Source: an uncultured Flavobacteriales bacterium (GTDB taxonomy: Bacteria > Bacteroidota > Bacteroidia > Flavobacteriales > CALTNV01). Taken from it: 8,743 bases of DNA. How positions within the stretch are numbered: the first letter of the stretch is position 1; every line of letters begins with the position of its first letter. The stretch covers positions 1-8,743 of the forward strand of contig CALTNV010000088.1 in assembly GCA_943845485.1 (NCBI GenBank). Direction: 5' to 3'. The notes under the pieces were generated by a model. That model ran no database searches. It worked only from the letters and a program-made list of their open reading frames with translations, and was not told the DNA's origin. A program made the translations under genes and the position numbers. Positions 1-6,811 of this stretch are shown here, piece after piece.

Positions 1-570
1 ACCCCATACTAAAGCGTGGTACCTTCTTTCAGTAGTTCTATCAAAAAATTGCTTTCCTAAATTAGATAATGCCTCCTCTGTTTTAGCCATTACCATAATA
101 CCAGTAGTGTGTTTATCTAATCTATGAACTAATCCTGGTCTATCAGTACTTTCTCCTTGAAAAGGAAGGTTTTGAAAATGATAAATCAGGGCATTTACCA
201 ATGTTCCAGAATAATTTCCGTAACCTGGATGAACAACCATATTAGAAGGTTTGTTAATAACAATTACAGTATCATCTTCATGAACTATATCTAAAGGAAT
301 ATCTTCCGGAATTAATTCAATTTCTCTGACAGGATAAGGCATCTCAACCGTTATCACATCATTAGGTTTTACTTTGTAATTAGATTTAACAGCTACATCA
401 TCAACTTTAATATATCCTGCTTTTGCAGCATCTTGTAGTTTATTTCTAGTAATATTAGGAATTCTATCAATCAAAAACTTATCAATTCTTAAAGCAGTTT
501 GTCCTTGATCAGCCACAACTCTATGATGTTCAAATAGCACACCTTCTTCACTTACATACTCTTCACTCAT
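1..570 (-). CDS. rluD: RluA/RluD-family 23S rRNA pseudouridine synthase, N-terminal 190 codons (3' end beyond the window)
   Basis: This enzyme isomerises specific uridines to pseudouridine in rRNA; RluD acts on helix 69 of 23S rRNA in the cytoplasm. The ATG at 570-568 opens a frame that stays open for 190 codons to base 1. An S4 RNA-binding domain covers about residues 27-78 (LRIDKFLIDRIPNITRNKLQ). The catalytic domain begins near residue 90 with INKPSNMVVHPG (105-116). The signature HRLDKHTTGIMVMAKT starts at residue 149, and its catalytic aspartate is D152. The motif resembles RluD (HRLDKDTTGLMV) more than RluC. Family members are usually about 320-350 aa, so a little over half is present. 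The start lies 8 nt after the stop of the upstream secreted-protein gene, so it is probably the distal gene of that operon. The family is clear; the exact target uridines are inferred. Confidence 0.93.
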   Translation of the reverse strand, partial: MSEEYVSEEGVLFEHHRVVADQGQTALRIDKFLIDRIPNITRNKLQDAAKAGYIKVDDVAVKSNYKVKPNDVITVEMPYPVREIELIPEDIPLDIVHEDDTVIVINKPSNMVVHPGYGNYSGTLVNALIYHFQNLPFQGESTDRPGLVHRLDKHTTGIMVMAKTEEALSNLGKQFFDRTTERRYHALVWG

Positions 571-578
571 ATCTTTAT

Positions 579-2870
579 TTAATTCTTGATGATTTTTTTA
601 ACTGCAAAAGCACCTGTTTCTTTATCTTGAATTTTCAAGAAATAAAGGCCTTTTTGATTATTACTAATATTAACTACTGTATTATTTTTAAAAGTAGATT
701 TTAAAATAAGCCTACCCGAAATATCTAATACATTTATTAAATAATTTTTATTTTTATCATCCACTTCAATATTAAAAAAACCATTGCTTGGATTTGGAAA
801 AATTTTGAAATCATCTTGCAAAGTTAATTCTTTAACTGACAATACAGAATCATTAATCCCCATTTTAAAAACTGGCCTTATCATCAACGAGCCTTCAACT
901 GAAAACTGCTTAAATGTTTCTCCTACATCATTAACGTAATATATTTTTCCTTGAGTATTATTGGTATTTAAATCAAAACCTATATTAATTCCTTCTGATT
1001 GGGAAACAGATTTTTCTTTTTGCTTTATACCAACGTAAAACTGATTAGTTACATTAACAAAGTCTTCAAAATAATAACGTTGAAAGTTATTTGTTCCTTG
1101 ACCGTACGAAGGATAAGAATAACTTACGTTTTCAAAATAAGGATTATTATTCAAGTCGTCCCATACAGCAAGAGTAAAAGGGATAATAGAAGGGTCACTT
1201 GTATTAGGAATAAAACAGATGTCTAAAGCTTTTAAAGTATCTCCTGTATTAAAAGTTGTATATTCTAACGCTATTTGAGGATAAACTTGAGCTGATGTTA
1301 CAAATAATTGTGCCTCTGCACTACCATCGTCATAAGCATAATAGTCATTAAAAACTTGATTATAATAACAAGTATCATTACTTAACAAAGTATCGTTAGG
1401 TGTACTGGTACTTACGGAAAATGCTAAATTAAAAATGGGTGTTGAATCTGCTGGTATACTGGTGTTAAATATGTAATTAAAATTATTGTATATATCAAAT
1501 GACTCACCTGAAGAAGTATTAGCAGCAATACTTGCGCTAGAACCTCCCCCTATATTTTCAATATGAGTTGGTACATCTTTATTAGAAATTTGATACTGTA
1601 AATCAATTAAAATTTTGGGTGCATCATCATTATTTCTAAAAGGAGTAAAAACTTCAGATATCATTCTACTATCTGGATCATTTAAATAATCTCTCCATAA
1701 CATTGCAGTGTATCCATTTAATAATGATGGAGCATTATACTGCATGGCTAAATCATCATATATCGTATCTCCTTCGCTCCTATTTTTATCCAGAAAAACA
1801 TAATCTAAATACCATAAATCTCTAACCCCACTTAGTGAACCATAGTTTTTAAATCGAAATTGAAACCCTTTATAGTGATAAAGAGGGTTGTTGATATGAA
1901 TTATTTGTTGTTTAAAATCTTCTTGACTAAAATAAATACTACTCCAAACATAATCCCAATCATTTAAAATTGGATTATAAAACTCCAAAACTAATGAGTC
2001 ATCAGGATTAACAGTAACATCAGCAGAATTACCAATAGTTTGGTAAAAAAAACTTATATAAATATCATTACCTCCTATACTTAAATCAATAGGTTTAGAG
2101 GTTAAATAATCAGCAATTCCTCTTGCTGTTGAACTCTCTGAATACATTTGACCATATTCATCAGCTCCATCAAAACTAGCAACATTTATAGTTGGTGGAT
2201 TAATTGGTAATTCAGATGAAATAAAAGTAAAGTTATCCATCCAAATAGAAAGCTTACCATTGTCTGGAACATTGTAAAAAGTTTTACTTGTTTGCTGAAC
2301 CAATTGATCATCATTAATAACAAAAACAGTATCCGGTACATCAGATATGTTCCATAAAGTATCAATTAAATCATAGGGAGGATAAGCTACTAAAGAAAAA
2401 TAGGAAATAGGGTAATTAAAAAAGTCGGCAGTATCAATAAAAAAACTTCCTTGAGGTACAGCTGTTAAAACCTCATCACCATCAACAGAGTCATATTGGT
2501 ATCTATAAGTAATTAAACTACTGTATTTAGTGTCAGGTAAAACTGGTATGCCACCTTGTAAAACATAAGGATAATTTAGATTTGAAATACCAGGATCTAA
2601 AATATCAAATTGATACTTTTTATATTTATTTGTTGAAAAGTCATCAAAAAATGGTAATGAAATAGTATCAATATCATATACTACGGTATCTTTTAACACA
2701 TCTCCTCTCAGTGAAAATGAAGAAACATTTCTAATTTCTTTATACTGATTCTTTAATGAAAGATTAATTGTTAAAGGATCTAAACCAATGGAATTTTCTT
2801 GTGCTCTAATACTTGAGATAGAGCCAAGAAGTAATAAAAAAATAAATATCTGTTTGTTAATATACATCAT
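579..2870 (-). CDS. Large secreted protein with T9SS type A C-terminal sorting domain
   Basis: The protein has 763 aa. An N-terminal signal peptide (hydrophobic core IFIFLLLLGSISS at residues 8-20) is probably cleaved around RAQ (22-24), giving Sec export. Two ATG codons are adjacent at 2870-2865; either may be the start, and neither has a Shine-Dalgarno site. LPFFDDFS (72-79) opens the first folded region. Residues about 225-362 alternate in a beta-rich pattern like a MAM/jelly-roll sandwich (NDIYISFFYQ, SLVLEFYNP, GFQFRFKNYG, DLWYLDYVFLD). YAYDDGSAEAQ (511-521) begins a second beta region. Residues 688-763 form a T9SS type A domain (TIGR04183-like): FKIFPNPSNG, INVLDISGRL, GLYFLKI and a basic KKIIKN end. 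Such domains send cargo through the type IX outer-membrane machine, usually to the cell surface or medium. I see no catalytic motif, so the molecular function is unknown; adhesion or a structural surface role is only a guess. It starts 7 nt after the PASTA stop and ends 8 nt before rluD. Confidence 0.92.
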   Translation of the reverse strand: MMYINKQIFIFLLLLGSISSIRAQENSIGLDPLTINLSLKNQYKEIRNVSSFSLRGDVLKDTVVYDIDTISLPFFDDFSTNKYKKYQFDILDPGISNLNYPYVLQGGIPVLPDTKYSSLITYRYQYDSVDGDEVLTAVPQGSFFIDTADFFNYPISYFSLVAYPPYDLIDTLWNISDVPDTVFVINDDQLVQQTSKTFYNVPDNGKLSIWMDNFTFISSELPINPPTINVASFDGADEYGQMYSESSTARGIADYLTSKPIDLSIGGNDIYISFFYQTIGNSADVTVNPDDSLVLEFYNPILNDWDYVWSSIYFSQEDFKQQIIHINNPLYHYKGFQFRFKNYGSLSGVRDLWYLDYVFLDKNRSEGDTIYDDLAMQYNAPSLLNGYTAMLWRDYLNDPDSRMISEVFTPFRNNDDAPKILIDLQYQISNKDVPTHIENIGGGSSASIAANTSSGESFDIYNNFNYIFNTSIPADSTPIFNLAFSVSTSTPNDTLLSNDTCYYNQVFNDYYAYDDGSAEAQLFVTSAQVYPQIALEYTTFNTGDTLKALDICFIPNTSDPSIIPFTLAVWDDLNNNPYFENVSYSYPSYGQGTNNFQRYYFEDFVNVTNQFYVGIKQKEKSVSQSEGINIGFDLNTNNTQGKIYYVNDVGETFKQFSVEGSLMIRPVFKMGINDSVLSVKELTLQDDFKIFPNPSNGFFNIEVDDKNKNYLINVLDISGRLILKSTFKNNTVVNISNNQKGLYFLKIQDKETGAFAVKKIIKN

Positions 2871-2877
2871 ATATTAA

Positions 2878-3690
2878 TTATAAATCTCCTTTTTTTCCTA
2901 AAATTAACTGAACTGGTTGACCTTGATTTATTGTTCTTGTACTGTCAGCTTTTGGAATTTGACTAACAACTATTGATGATAACGAATCAGTTCTAGATTT
3001 TATTGAAGGTAGACAAGATGTTTTATATAAAACTAATTTTTTATTTTTTATTATGCTCTTAGCTTTAGAAAAAGACATACCAATTAATTTTGGAACAGTA
3101 ATAGAGGTATTCCTTTTATAATTACCTACATATAAGTCTACCTTTGTTCCGTAAGGTAGTTTTTCTTTATCACTTACCGTCTTTCCTTTATATCTAACAT
3201 CAATCACACAGTTACTACAATCATTAGTTCTAACGGATCTTATTCTCCCTAATTTAAATCCAGAAATCAACATTTTACTTTTTAATAAACGCAAGGGTAT
3301 GTGATCCCAATTGGGAAAGGATTTTAAAATTGTTTTAGTGGAGTTAATCGTTAAATAAATTGTTCTTTCTGCTTTTACCTTTCTTGGTGTAGAGTCTGAA
3401 AGTAAATAAGGCAATGGAATTTGCTCTACTATAACACCTTTTTCTTTATTAGGAATAAATACTGAATCGATTATCTCATATTTTAAATGATTACTTTTCA
3501 ACTGAAATACAACATCATCTATTGTATTTCCAACTAAATCAGGAACTTCTATTAAATTACTTTTATCATGTAAAGTATAATCATCAACTGTTGATAAAAC
3601 ATATTTTACTAATCCAATAATAACAACTGCTGCCAACAAAATAGTAACATAAGGTTTTTTAGTAATAAAATAGGTAAAAAAAGATTTCAT
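2878..3690 (-). CDS. Membrane-anchored PASTA-repeat protein without a kinase domain
   Basis: The protein has 270 aa. A short basic cytoplasmic tail is followed by one transmembrane helix (about residues 14-33), and the rest is predicted to be periplasmic. Three PASTA-like repeats follow. Repeat 1 (about 47-115) begins IEVPDLVGNTIDDV and has VIVEQIPLP. Repeat 2 (about 119-188) is divergent, with LPYGTKVDLYVG near its end. Repeat 3 (about 197-266) begins ITVPKLIGMSFSKAK and has VVSQIPKADS and INQGQPVQLILG. In other bacteria PASTA repeats occur outside PknB-type kinases and in some penicillin-binding proteins, where they bind peptidoglycan or muropeptides. Here there is no kinase or transpeptidase domain, so this is an anchor or sensor without an attached enzyme. 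Repeat 2 carries a CSNC pair (C158, C161), which could form a disulfide or a turn. It is the first gene of the operon, divergent from ddl, which supports a cell-wall role by inference. Confidence 0.9.
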   Translation of the reverse strand: MKSFFTYFITKKPYVTILLAAVVIIGLVKYVLSTVDDYTLHDKSNLIEVPDLVGNTIDDVVFQLKSNHLKYEIIDSVFIPNKEKGVIVEQIPLPYLLSDSTPRKVKAERTIYLTINSTKTILKSFPNWDHIPLRLLKSKMLISGFKLGRIRSVRTNDCSNCVIDVRYKGKTVSDKEKLPYGTKVDLYVGNYKRNTSITVPKLIGMSFSKAKSIIKNKKLVLYKTSCLPSIKSRTDSLSSIVVSQIPKADSTRTINQGQPVQLILGKKGDL

Positions 3691-3761
3691 TATTTATTTT
3701 TAGTATTACATTTATCAATAAACAAATATACAATAATATTACTTGTTGAATAAAATAGCTT
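3691..3761. promoter_or_regulatory. Divergent promoter region between the PASTA operon and ddl
   Basis: This 71-bp AT-rich gap lies between two outward-facing start codons, so it must serve or share promoters for both. The minus-strand box is listed separately. On the plus strand toward ddl the best candidate is TACATTTA at 3707-3714, one mismatch from TAnnTTTG, 47 nt before the ATG; this is weak. I see no operator-like palindrome and no Shine-Dalgarno site. Confidence 0.5.
3723..3730 (-). promoter_or_regulatory. Candidate Bacteroidetes -7 box (TATATTTG) for the PASTA operon
   Basis: On the minus strand this reads TATATTTG, a full match to the TAnnTTTG element of Bacteroidetes primary-sigma promoters. 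It ends 32 nt before the PASTA start codon at 3690, which would give a leader of roughly 25 nt. I see no convincing -33 TTTG box upstream. Such an 8-mer can occur by chance in AT-rich DNA, but the position is right and matches the alaS arrangement. Confidence 0.5.
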
Positions 3762-4739
3762 ATGAAAAAGAAAAATGTAGCTGTTGTTTGTGGAGGTTAC
3801 ACTGGAGAGAAAGAAGTTAGTATTAATAGTGCCGGAACTATTATAAATGAAATTGATAAAAATTTATTTATACCATATTTAATCATTATTGATGAAAAGA
3901 GCTGGACGCTTGAATATGAAAACAACAGATACCTGATTGACAAAAATGATTTTTCTGTTGTTCTAAATAATCAAAAATTAACTTTTGATATTGTTTATAA
4001 TACGATACACGGAACACCTGGTGAGGATGGTAAACTACAGGGCTACTTTGATATGATCAACATTCCGTATTCCGGAGTTAACAGTTATTTATCTGCCTTG
4101 ACTTTTAATAAATCTCATTGTAATATTATTTTAAATAATCTTGGTTTTAAAACTGCACAACAAATACTATTAAATAAAAATGATAATGTTGATCATCATT
4201 ATATTGTTGACACCTTAAAACTTCCTCTTTTCATTAAACCAAATGGTGCAGGATCTAGCTTAGGTATTTCAAAAGTTTATAAAACTGAAGATATTGATTT
4301 TGCATTAAAAAAAGCATTTAAAGAAAGTGATGATGTTTTAATAGAAACATTTATTGACGGTATAGAACTAACTTGTGGGGTATTAACTTTAAATAATAAA
4401 ATTATTGCTCTACCACCAACAGAAATTATCTCAGAAGGCGATTTTTTTGATTATGAAGCTAAATATCATGGTAAAAGTAGAGAAGTCACTCCTGCTAGAA
4501 TTTCTAATAAAAATTTAAATACAATACAGTCAATAGTTAAAGAGATATATAAGAAATTACATTTTAAAGGGGTGATAAGAATTGATTTTATAATTGATGA
4601 AATCAAAGGCCCTCATATTATTGAAATTAACACAAATCCAGGAATGAGTCCAGCAAGTATCATACCTCAACAAATTAAAAAAAGTGGATATTCTGTTAAA
4701 GAAATGATTACAAATATTTTAAACGACACATCAATTTAA
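3762..4739 (+). CDS. ddl: D-alanine--D-alanine ligase
   Basis: This cytoplasmic ATP-grasp enzyme joins two D-alanines, using ATP, to make the dipeptide that MurF adds to the peptidoglycan precursor. At 325 aa it has the normal length. The N-terminal substrate region has GGYTGEKEVS (11-20) with the conserved glutamate E16, and HGTPGEDG (83-90). The ATP-grasp core has LFIKPNGAGSSLGIS (156-170), with the serine of the active-site triad at S165/S166, and YEAKYHG (231-237), where Y235 matches the catalytic tyrosine of E. coli DdlB. R273 and D275 lie in GVIRIDF. E288 and N290 lie in IIEINTNPGMSPASIIP; D275, E288 and N290 are the expected magnesium ligands. All key residues are present, so it should be active. 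It faces away from the PASTA operon across 71 bp and is followed 4 nt later by a stem-loop. Confidence 0.97.
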   Translation: MKKKNVAVVCGGYTGEKEVSINSAGTIINEIDKNLFIPYLIIIDEKSWTLEYENNRYLIDKNDFSVVLNNQKLTFDIVYNTIHGTPGEDGKLQGYFDMINIPYSGVNSYLSALTFNKSHCNIILNNLGFKTAQQILLNKNDNVDHHYIVDTLKLPLFIKPNGAGSSLGISKVYKTEDIDFALKKAFKESDDVLIETFIDGIELTCGVLTLNNKIIALPPTEIISEGDFFDYEAKYHGKSREVTPARISNKNLNTIQSIVKEIYKKLHFKGVIRIDFIIDEIKGPHIIEINTNPGMSPASIIPQQIKKSGYSVKEMITNILNDTSI

Positions 4740-4743
4740 TACT

Positions 4744-4767
4744 TCAAATAACTAAAGTGTTATTTGA
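4744..4767 (+). repeat. Perfect 9-bp inverted repeat (stem-loop) just after ddl
   Basis: TCAAATAAC and GTTATTTGA are exact reverse complements separated by the 6-nt loop TAAAGT. The arms are flanked by TACT on both sides (4740-4743 and 4768-4771). The hairpin begins 4 nt after the ddl stop codon, so it may stabilise or end the ddl transcript. It is not a canonical intrinsic terminator: the stem has only two G-C pairs and no U-tract follows. A protein-binding operator for the downstream gene is an alternative reading. Confidence 0.55.
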
Positions 4768-4824
4768 TACTGATATTAAACACAAGCTAAATGATTTTGT
4801 AAACCTAATCAACTTATAAAATAA

Positions 4825-5478
4825 ATGGAAAACAGTATTAAAATCTTAATTTATATACACGCTTTTTTTGGTGGTTTAGGTTTAACAACTGGTACACTTA
4901 GTTTATTAGTCAAAAAGGGAGCAAAAGCTCATAAGCTATTTGGTAAATTATTTTCAATAGGAATGCTTACAAGTTCAGCAATTTCATTACCTATATCTTG
5001 GTTACCAAATCATAAAAACATACTTCTATTTTTAATTGGATTGTTTACTATTTACCTGGTTATATCTGGAAATCAAATTCTGAATTTTAAATCAAAAGAT
5101 AAAAAATCAGTATCTACTTCTGATAAACTACTTTCAGGAAGTATGTTTATAGCTTCTCTATTTATGCTCATTATTGGTATATATGGACTAATAAATCATA
5201 ACCAAAAACATATATTATTTACCTTTTTTGGGATTATTGGACTTACATTGACGATTAAAGATTTTATATTTTTTAAAAATTTCTCAAATCTAGAAAACAA
5301 ATATCTTTCTAATCATATTGGCAAAATGGTAGGAGCTTTTATTGCTTCAATTACAGCTTTTATAGTTGCAGGTATTGGCATGAGTAATTTAATAAGTTGG
5401 ACATTACCATCTGTTATAGGGACGATTTACATAATATACTGGAGAAAAAAAGTAAAAACAATTGCCTTCCTAAACTAA
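4825..5478 (+). CDS. Seven-helix integral membrane protein, DUF2306-like, function unknown
   Basis: The protein has 217 aa and is strongly hydrophobic. I count seven likely membrane helices, at about residues 5-28, 42-60, 65-85, 103-123, 128-149, 167-188 and 190-206. Three histidines sit in motif-like settings: H12 in YIHAFFGGLGLTTGTLSLL, H36 in KGAKAHKLFGKLF, and H164 in NHIGKMVGAFIASITAFIV. The G-x-x-H-x-x-x-G pattern between helices 1 and 2 and the late NHIGKM motif recall DUF2306-type membrane proteins common in Flavobacteria, whose function is not established. Paired histidines near membrane faces could bind a metal or haem, but that is speculation. It lies 85 nt after ddl on the same strand. 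TGATTTTG at 4792-4799 is one mismatch from a -7 box, so it may have its own promoter rather than form an operon with ddl. The ATG follows an A-rich stretch with no Shine-Dalgarno site. Confidence 0.85.
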   Translation: MENSIKILIYIHAFFGGLGLTTGTLSLLVKKGAKAHKLFGKLFSIGMLTSSAISLPISWLPNHKNILLFLIGLFTIYLVISGNQILNFKSKDKKSVSTSDKLLSGSMFIASLFMLIIGIYGLINHNQKHILFTFFGIIGLTLTIKDFIFFKNFSNLENKYLSNHIGKMVGAFIASITAFIVAGIGMSNLISWTLPSVIGTIYIIYWRKKVKTIAFLN

Positions 5479-5770
5479 AAAATATTTTTAAGCTAATTAA
5501 TTGTTTGATACCAGAAATTTAAATTCATTAGGCCACATAATTAAAGACAATTTTTCATCACATAGGTATCAAATCTTGATATTTAAAGTTGCTCTTTATT
5601 TCTCTAAAAGCTGTAATCTATTAAATTGTTTTTTTGAAACTTTTCTTAAAAGAAAAACTAAAAGGAAATTATATTTTTTTGTTTTATTGATAGAAATTGT
5701 AAAAATTACAGAAGCTCATATCATACATATATAAAACTACTTTGAATTAGCGTGCTATTTTGTTTTACTA
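5479..5770. other. Convergent intergenic spacer, no convincing gene
   Basis: This 292-bp AT-rich stretch separates the plus-strand membrane protein from the minus-strand M23 gene. It contains a 9-bp inverted repeat (listed separately), a small TTTTCTT/AAGAAAA arm pair at about 5641-5656, and a 5-bp TGTAA/TTACA hairpin at 5698-5710. A weak TAGC/GCTA arm pair (5748-5757) is followed by TTTTGTTTT. Any of these might help termination from either side, but none is a strong G-C stem with a U-tract. A TTG-initiated open frame at 5501-5734 looks non-coding: it has low complexity and no recognisable domain. Confidence 0.6.
5504..5573. repeat. Inverted repeat TTTGATACC / GGTATCAAA with a 52-nt loop
   Basis: TTTGATACC at 5504-5512 is the exact reverse complement of GGTATCAAA at 5565-5573, and one G-U pair can extend the stem outward. 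The pair lies 25 nt after the membrane-protein stop codon. The 8-mer TTTGATAC also occurs at 4763-4770, in the right arm of the hairpin upstream of that gene. The element may be an RNA stem in the 3' untranslated region, a decayed repeat, or chance. No target-site duplication or transposase is present. Confidence 0.4.
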
Positions 5771-6736
5771 TTAATCTAAAGACTGATTGTAATTAGAAGC
5801 TCTTTCAAGCAACAACTCATAATCTTCCGGAGAAATATCGATGTAATAATAATGAGCAGGATTAACATGTTTACCATCTTTTTTAACCTCGTAATGTAAA
5901 TGTGGTGCAGTAGAACTCCCTGTATTTCCAACATACCCTATCACTTCACCTCTTTTTACTCGCTGACCTCTCCTAACATTAAAAGAATTCATATGAGCGT
6001 ATAATGTTTTATAACCGTAACCATGATTAATAATGATATTTCTACCATATCCACCATATACTTTTTGAACTCTTTCTACAATACCATCTCCTGTTGCATA
6101 AATTTCTGTTCCTTTTGGAGCAGAAAAATCCATTCCCTTGTGCATTGCCCTAACTTTTAAAATAGGATGCATTCGATAACCATAACCAGAAGCCATTCTT
6201 TTAAGATTTTTATTTGCTACTGGTTGAATAGCAGGAATAGAAGATAACATTAATTTTTTATCATCAACTAAAGACTTAATTTCATCAAAACTTTTAGATT
6301 GAACATAAAGACGATTCATTAAACTATCTAATCTTTTTTCAACATTAATTAATAAATCTGCCTCCTCTAAAGCCTGTAAATTTTTATATCTATTTACACC
6401 ACCTAACCCTCCATTTCTTTTAGTTGAAGCTATAGGTGCAGTTTCAAATATTGTTCGATAAACAAAATCATCTCTATTCTCAATATCTGACAAAACAGCA
6501 GAAGATAGTTTTATTTTATCCTCAAGTCTTTTAAACTCATTCTTTAGTTTACCATATTCAACTTGAAGTTGTTTATGTTTTGGTGATTTAAAAATGGAAA
6601 AACTTATAAACAAGGTAATTGATGCAATAATAACACCGGTTGCCATGTGTTTTAAAGCGTTAAACATTTTAGCCTTAAACCCCTTGTCAATTCTTTGATA
6701 AGTAAAATCTTCAGGATTAAATTTATATTTTGCCAT
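5771..6736 (-). CDS. Membrane-anchored M23 (LytM-type) peptidoglycan metallopeptidase
   Basis: The protein has 321 aa. A basic cytoplasmic segment of about 30 residues is followed by one membrane helix (about 32-50), a coiled-coil-prone charged stretch (about 53-85), a linker, and a C-terminal M23 domain (about 183-290) in the periplasm. The zinc ligands are H199 and D203 in MHKGMDF and H281 in PHLHYEV; H248 (LYAHM) and H279 are the expected catalytic histidines. SGYGYRMHP (183-191) and GYVGNTGSSTAPHLH are typical of active LytM-fold enzymes, unlike EnvC/NlpD-type regulators that lack these residues. It should cleave peptide crosslinks in peptidoglycan for wall growth or remodelling, but the bond cut cannot be read from sequence. 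It is divergent from alaS across 75 bp. A near-consensus -7 box, TTATTTTG (minus strand, 6774-6767), lies 30 nt before its start. Confidence 0.94.
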   Translation of the reverse strand: MAKYKFNPEDFTYQRIDKGFKAKMFNALKHMATGVIIASITLFISFSIFKSPKHKQLQVEYGKLKNEFKRLEDKIKLSSAVLSDIENRDDFVYRTIFETAPIASTKRNGGLGGVNRYKNLQALEEADLLINVEKRLDSLMNRLYVQSKSFDEIKSLVDDKKLMLSSIPAIQPVANKNLKRMASGYGYRMHPILKVRAMHKGMDFSAPKGTEIYATGDGIVERVQKVYGGYGRNIIINHGYGYKTLYAHMNSFNVRRGQRVKRGEVIGYVGNTGSSTAPHLHYEVKKDGKHVNPAHYYYIDISPEDYELLLERASNYNQSLD

Positions 6737-6811
6737 ATTTTAAACAATATATAAAGCGCAAGTTACCAAAATAATTTAAATTTGCACCCTATACTTTTTA
6801 TAACCAAAATT
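6737..6811. promoter_or_regulatory. Divergent promoter region between the M23 gene and alaS
   Basis: This 75-bp AT-rich gap separates two outward-facing start codons. A perfect -7 box for alaS lies at 6777-6784. A one-mismatch box for the M23 gene (TTATTTTG, minus strand) lies at 6767-6774, only 2 nt away, so the two promoters may be back to back. I see no clear -33 boxes or operator palindrome. Confidence 0.5.
6777..6784 (+). promoter_or_regulatory. Candidate Bacteroidetes -7 box (TAAATTTG) for alaS
   Basis: TAAATTTG matches TAnnTTTG exactly and is followed by CACC, so it reads TAnnTTTGCAC, a form often seen upstream of Flavobacteriales genes. It ends 27 nt before the alaS ATG, predicting a leader of about 20 nt. 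No good -33 TTTG is visible at the usual spacing. Confidence 0.6.

Noticed and set aside
999..1226. 75-codon plus-strand open frame
   Set aside because: It lies wholly inside the secreted-protein gene on the opposite strand, has no recognisable domain, and has the basic, low-complexity composition of an antisense shadow.
3740..3748. TACTTGTTG as a -7 box for ddl
   Set aside because: It fits TAnnTTTG only with an inserted base and lies just 13 nt from the ATG, too close for a normal leader.
5501..5734. 77-codon plus-strand frame starting at TTG in the convergent spacer
   Set aside because: It has an unusual start, AT-driven composition rich in K, I, F and L, no recognisable domain, and overlaps an inverted repeat. 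I cannot support it as a gene or as a named pseudogene.
5748..5766. Possible terminator TAGCGTGCTA followed by a T-rich run
   Set aside because: The stem is at most 4 bp with a 2-nt loop, too short to be stable.
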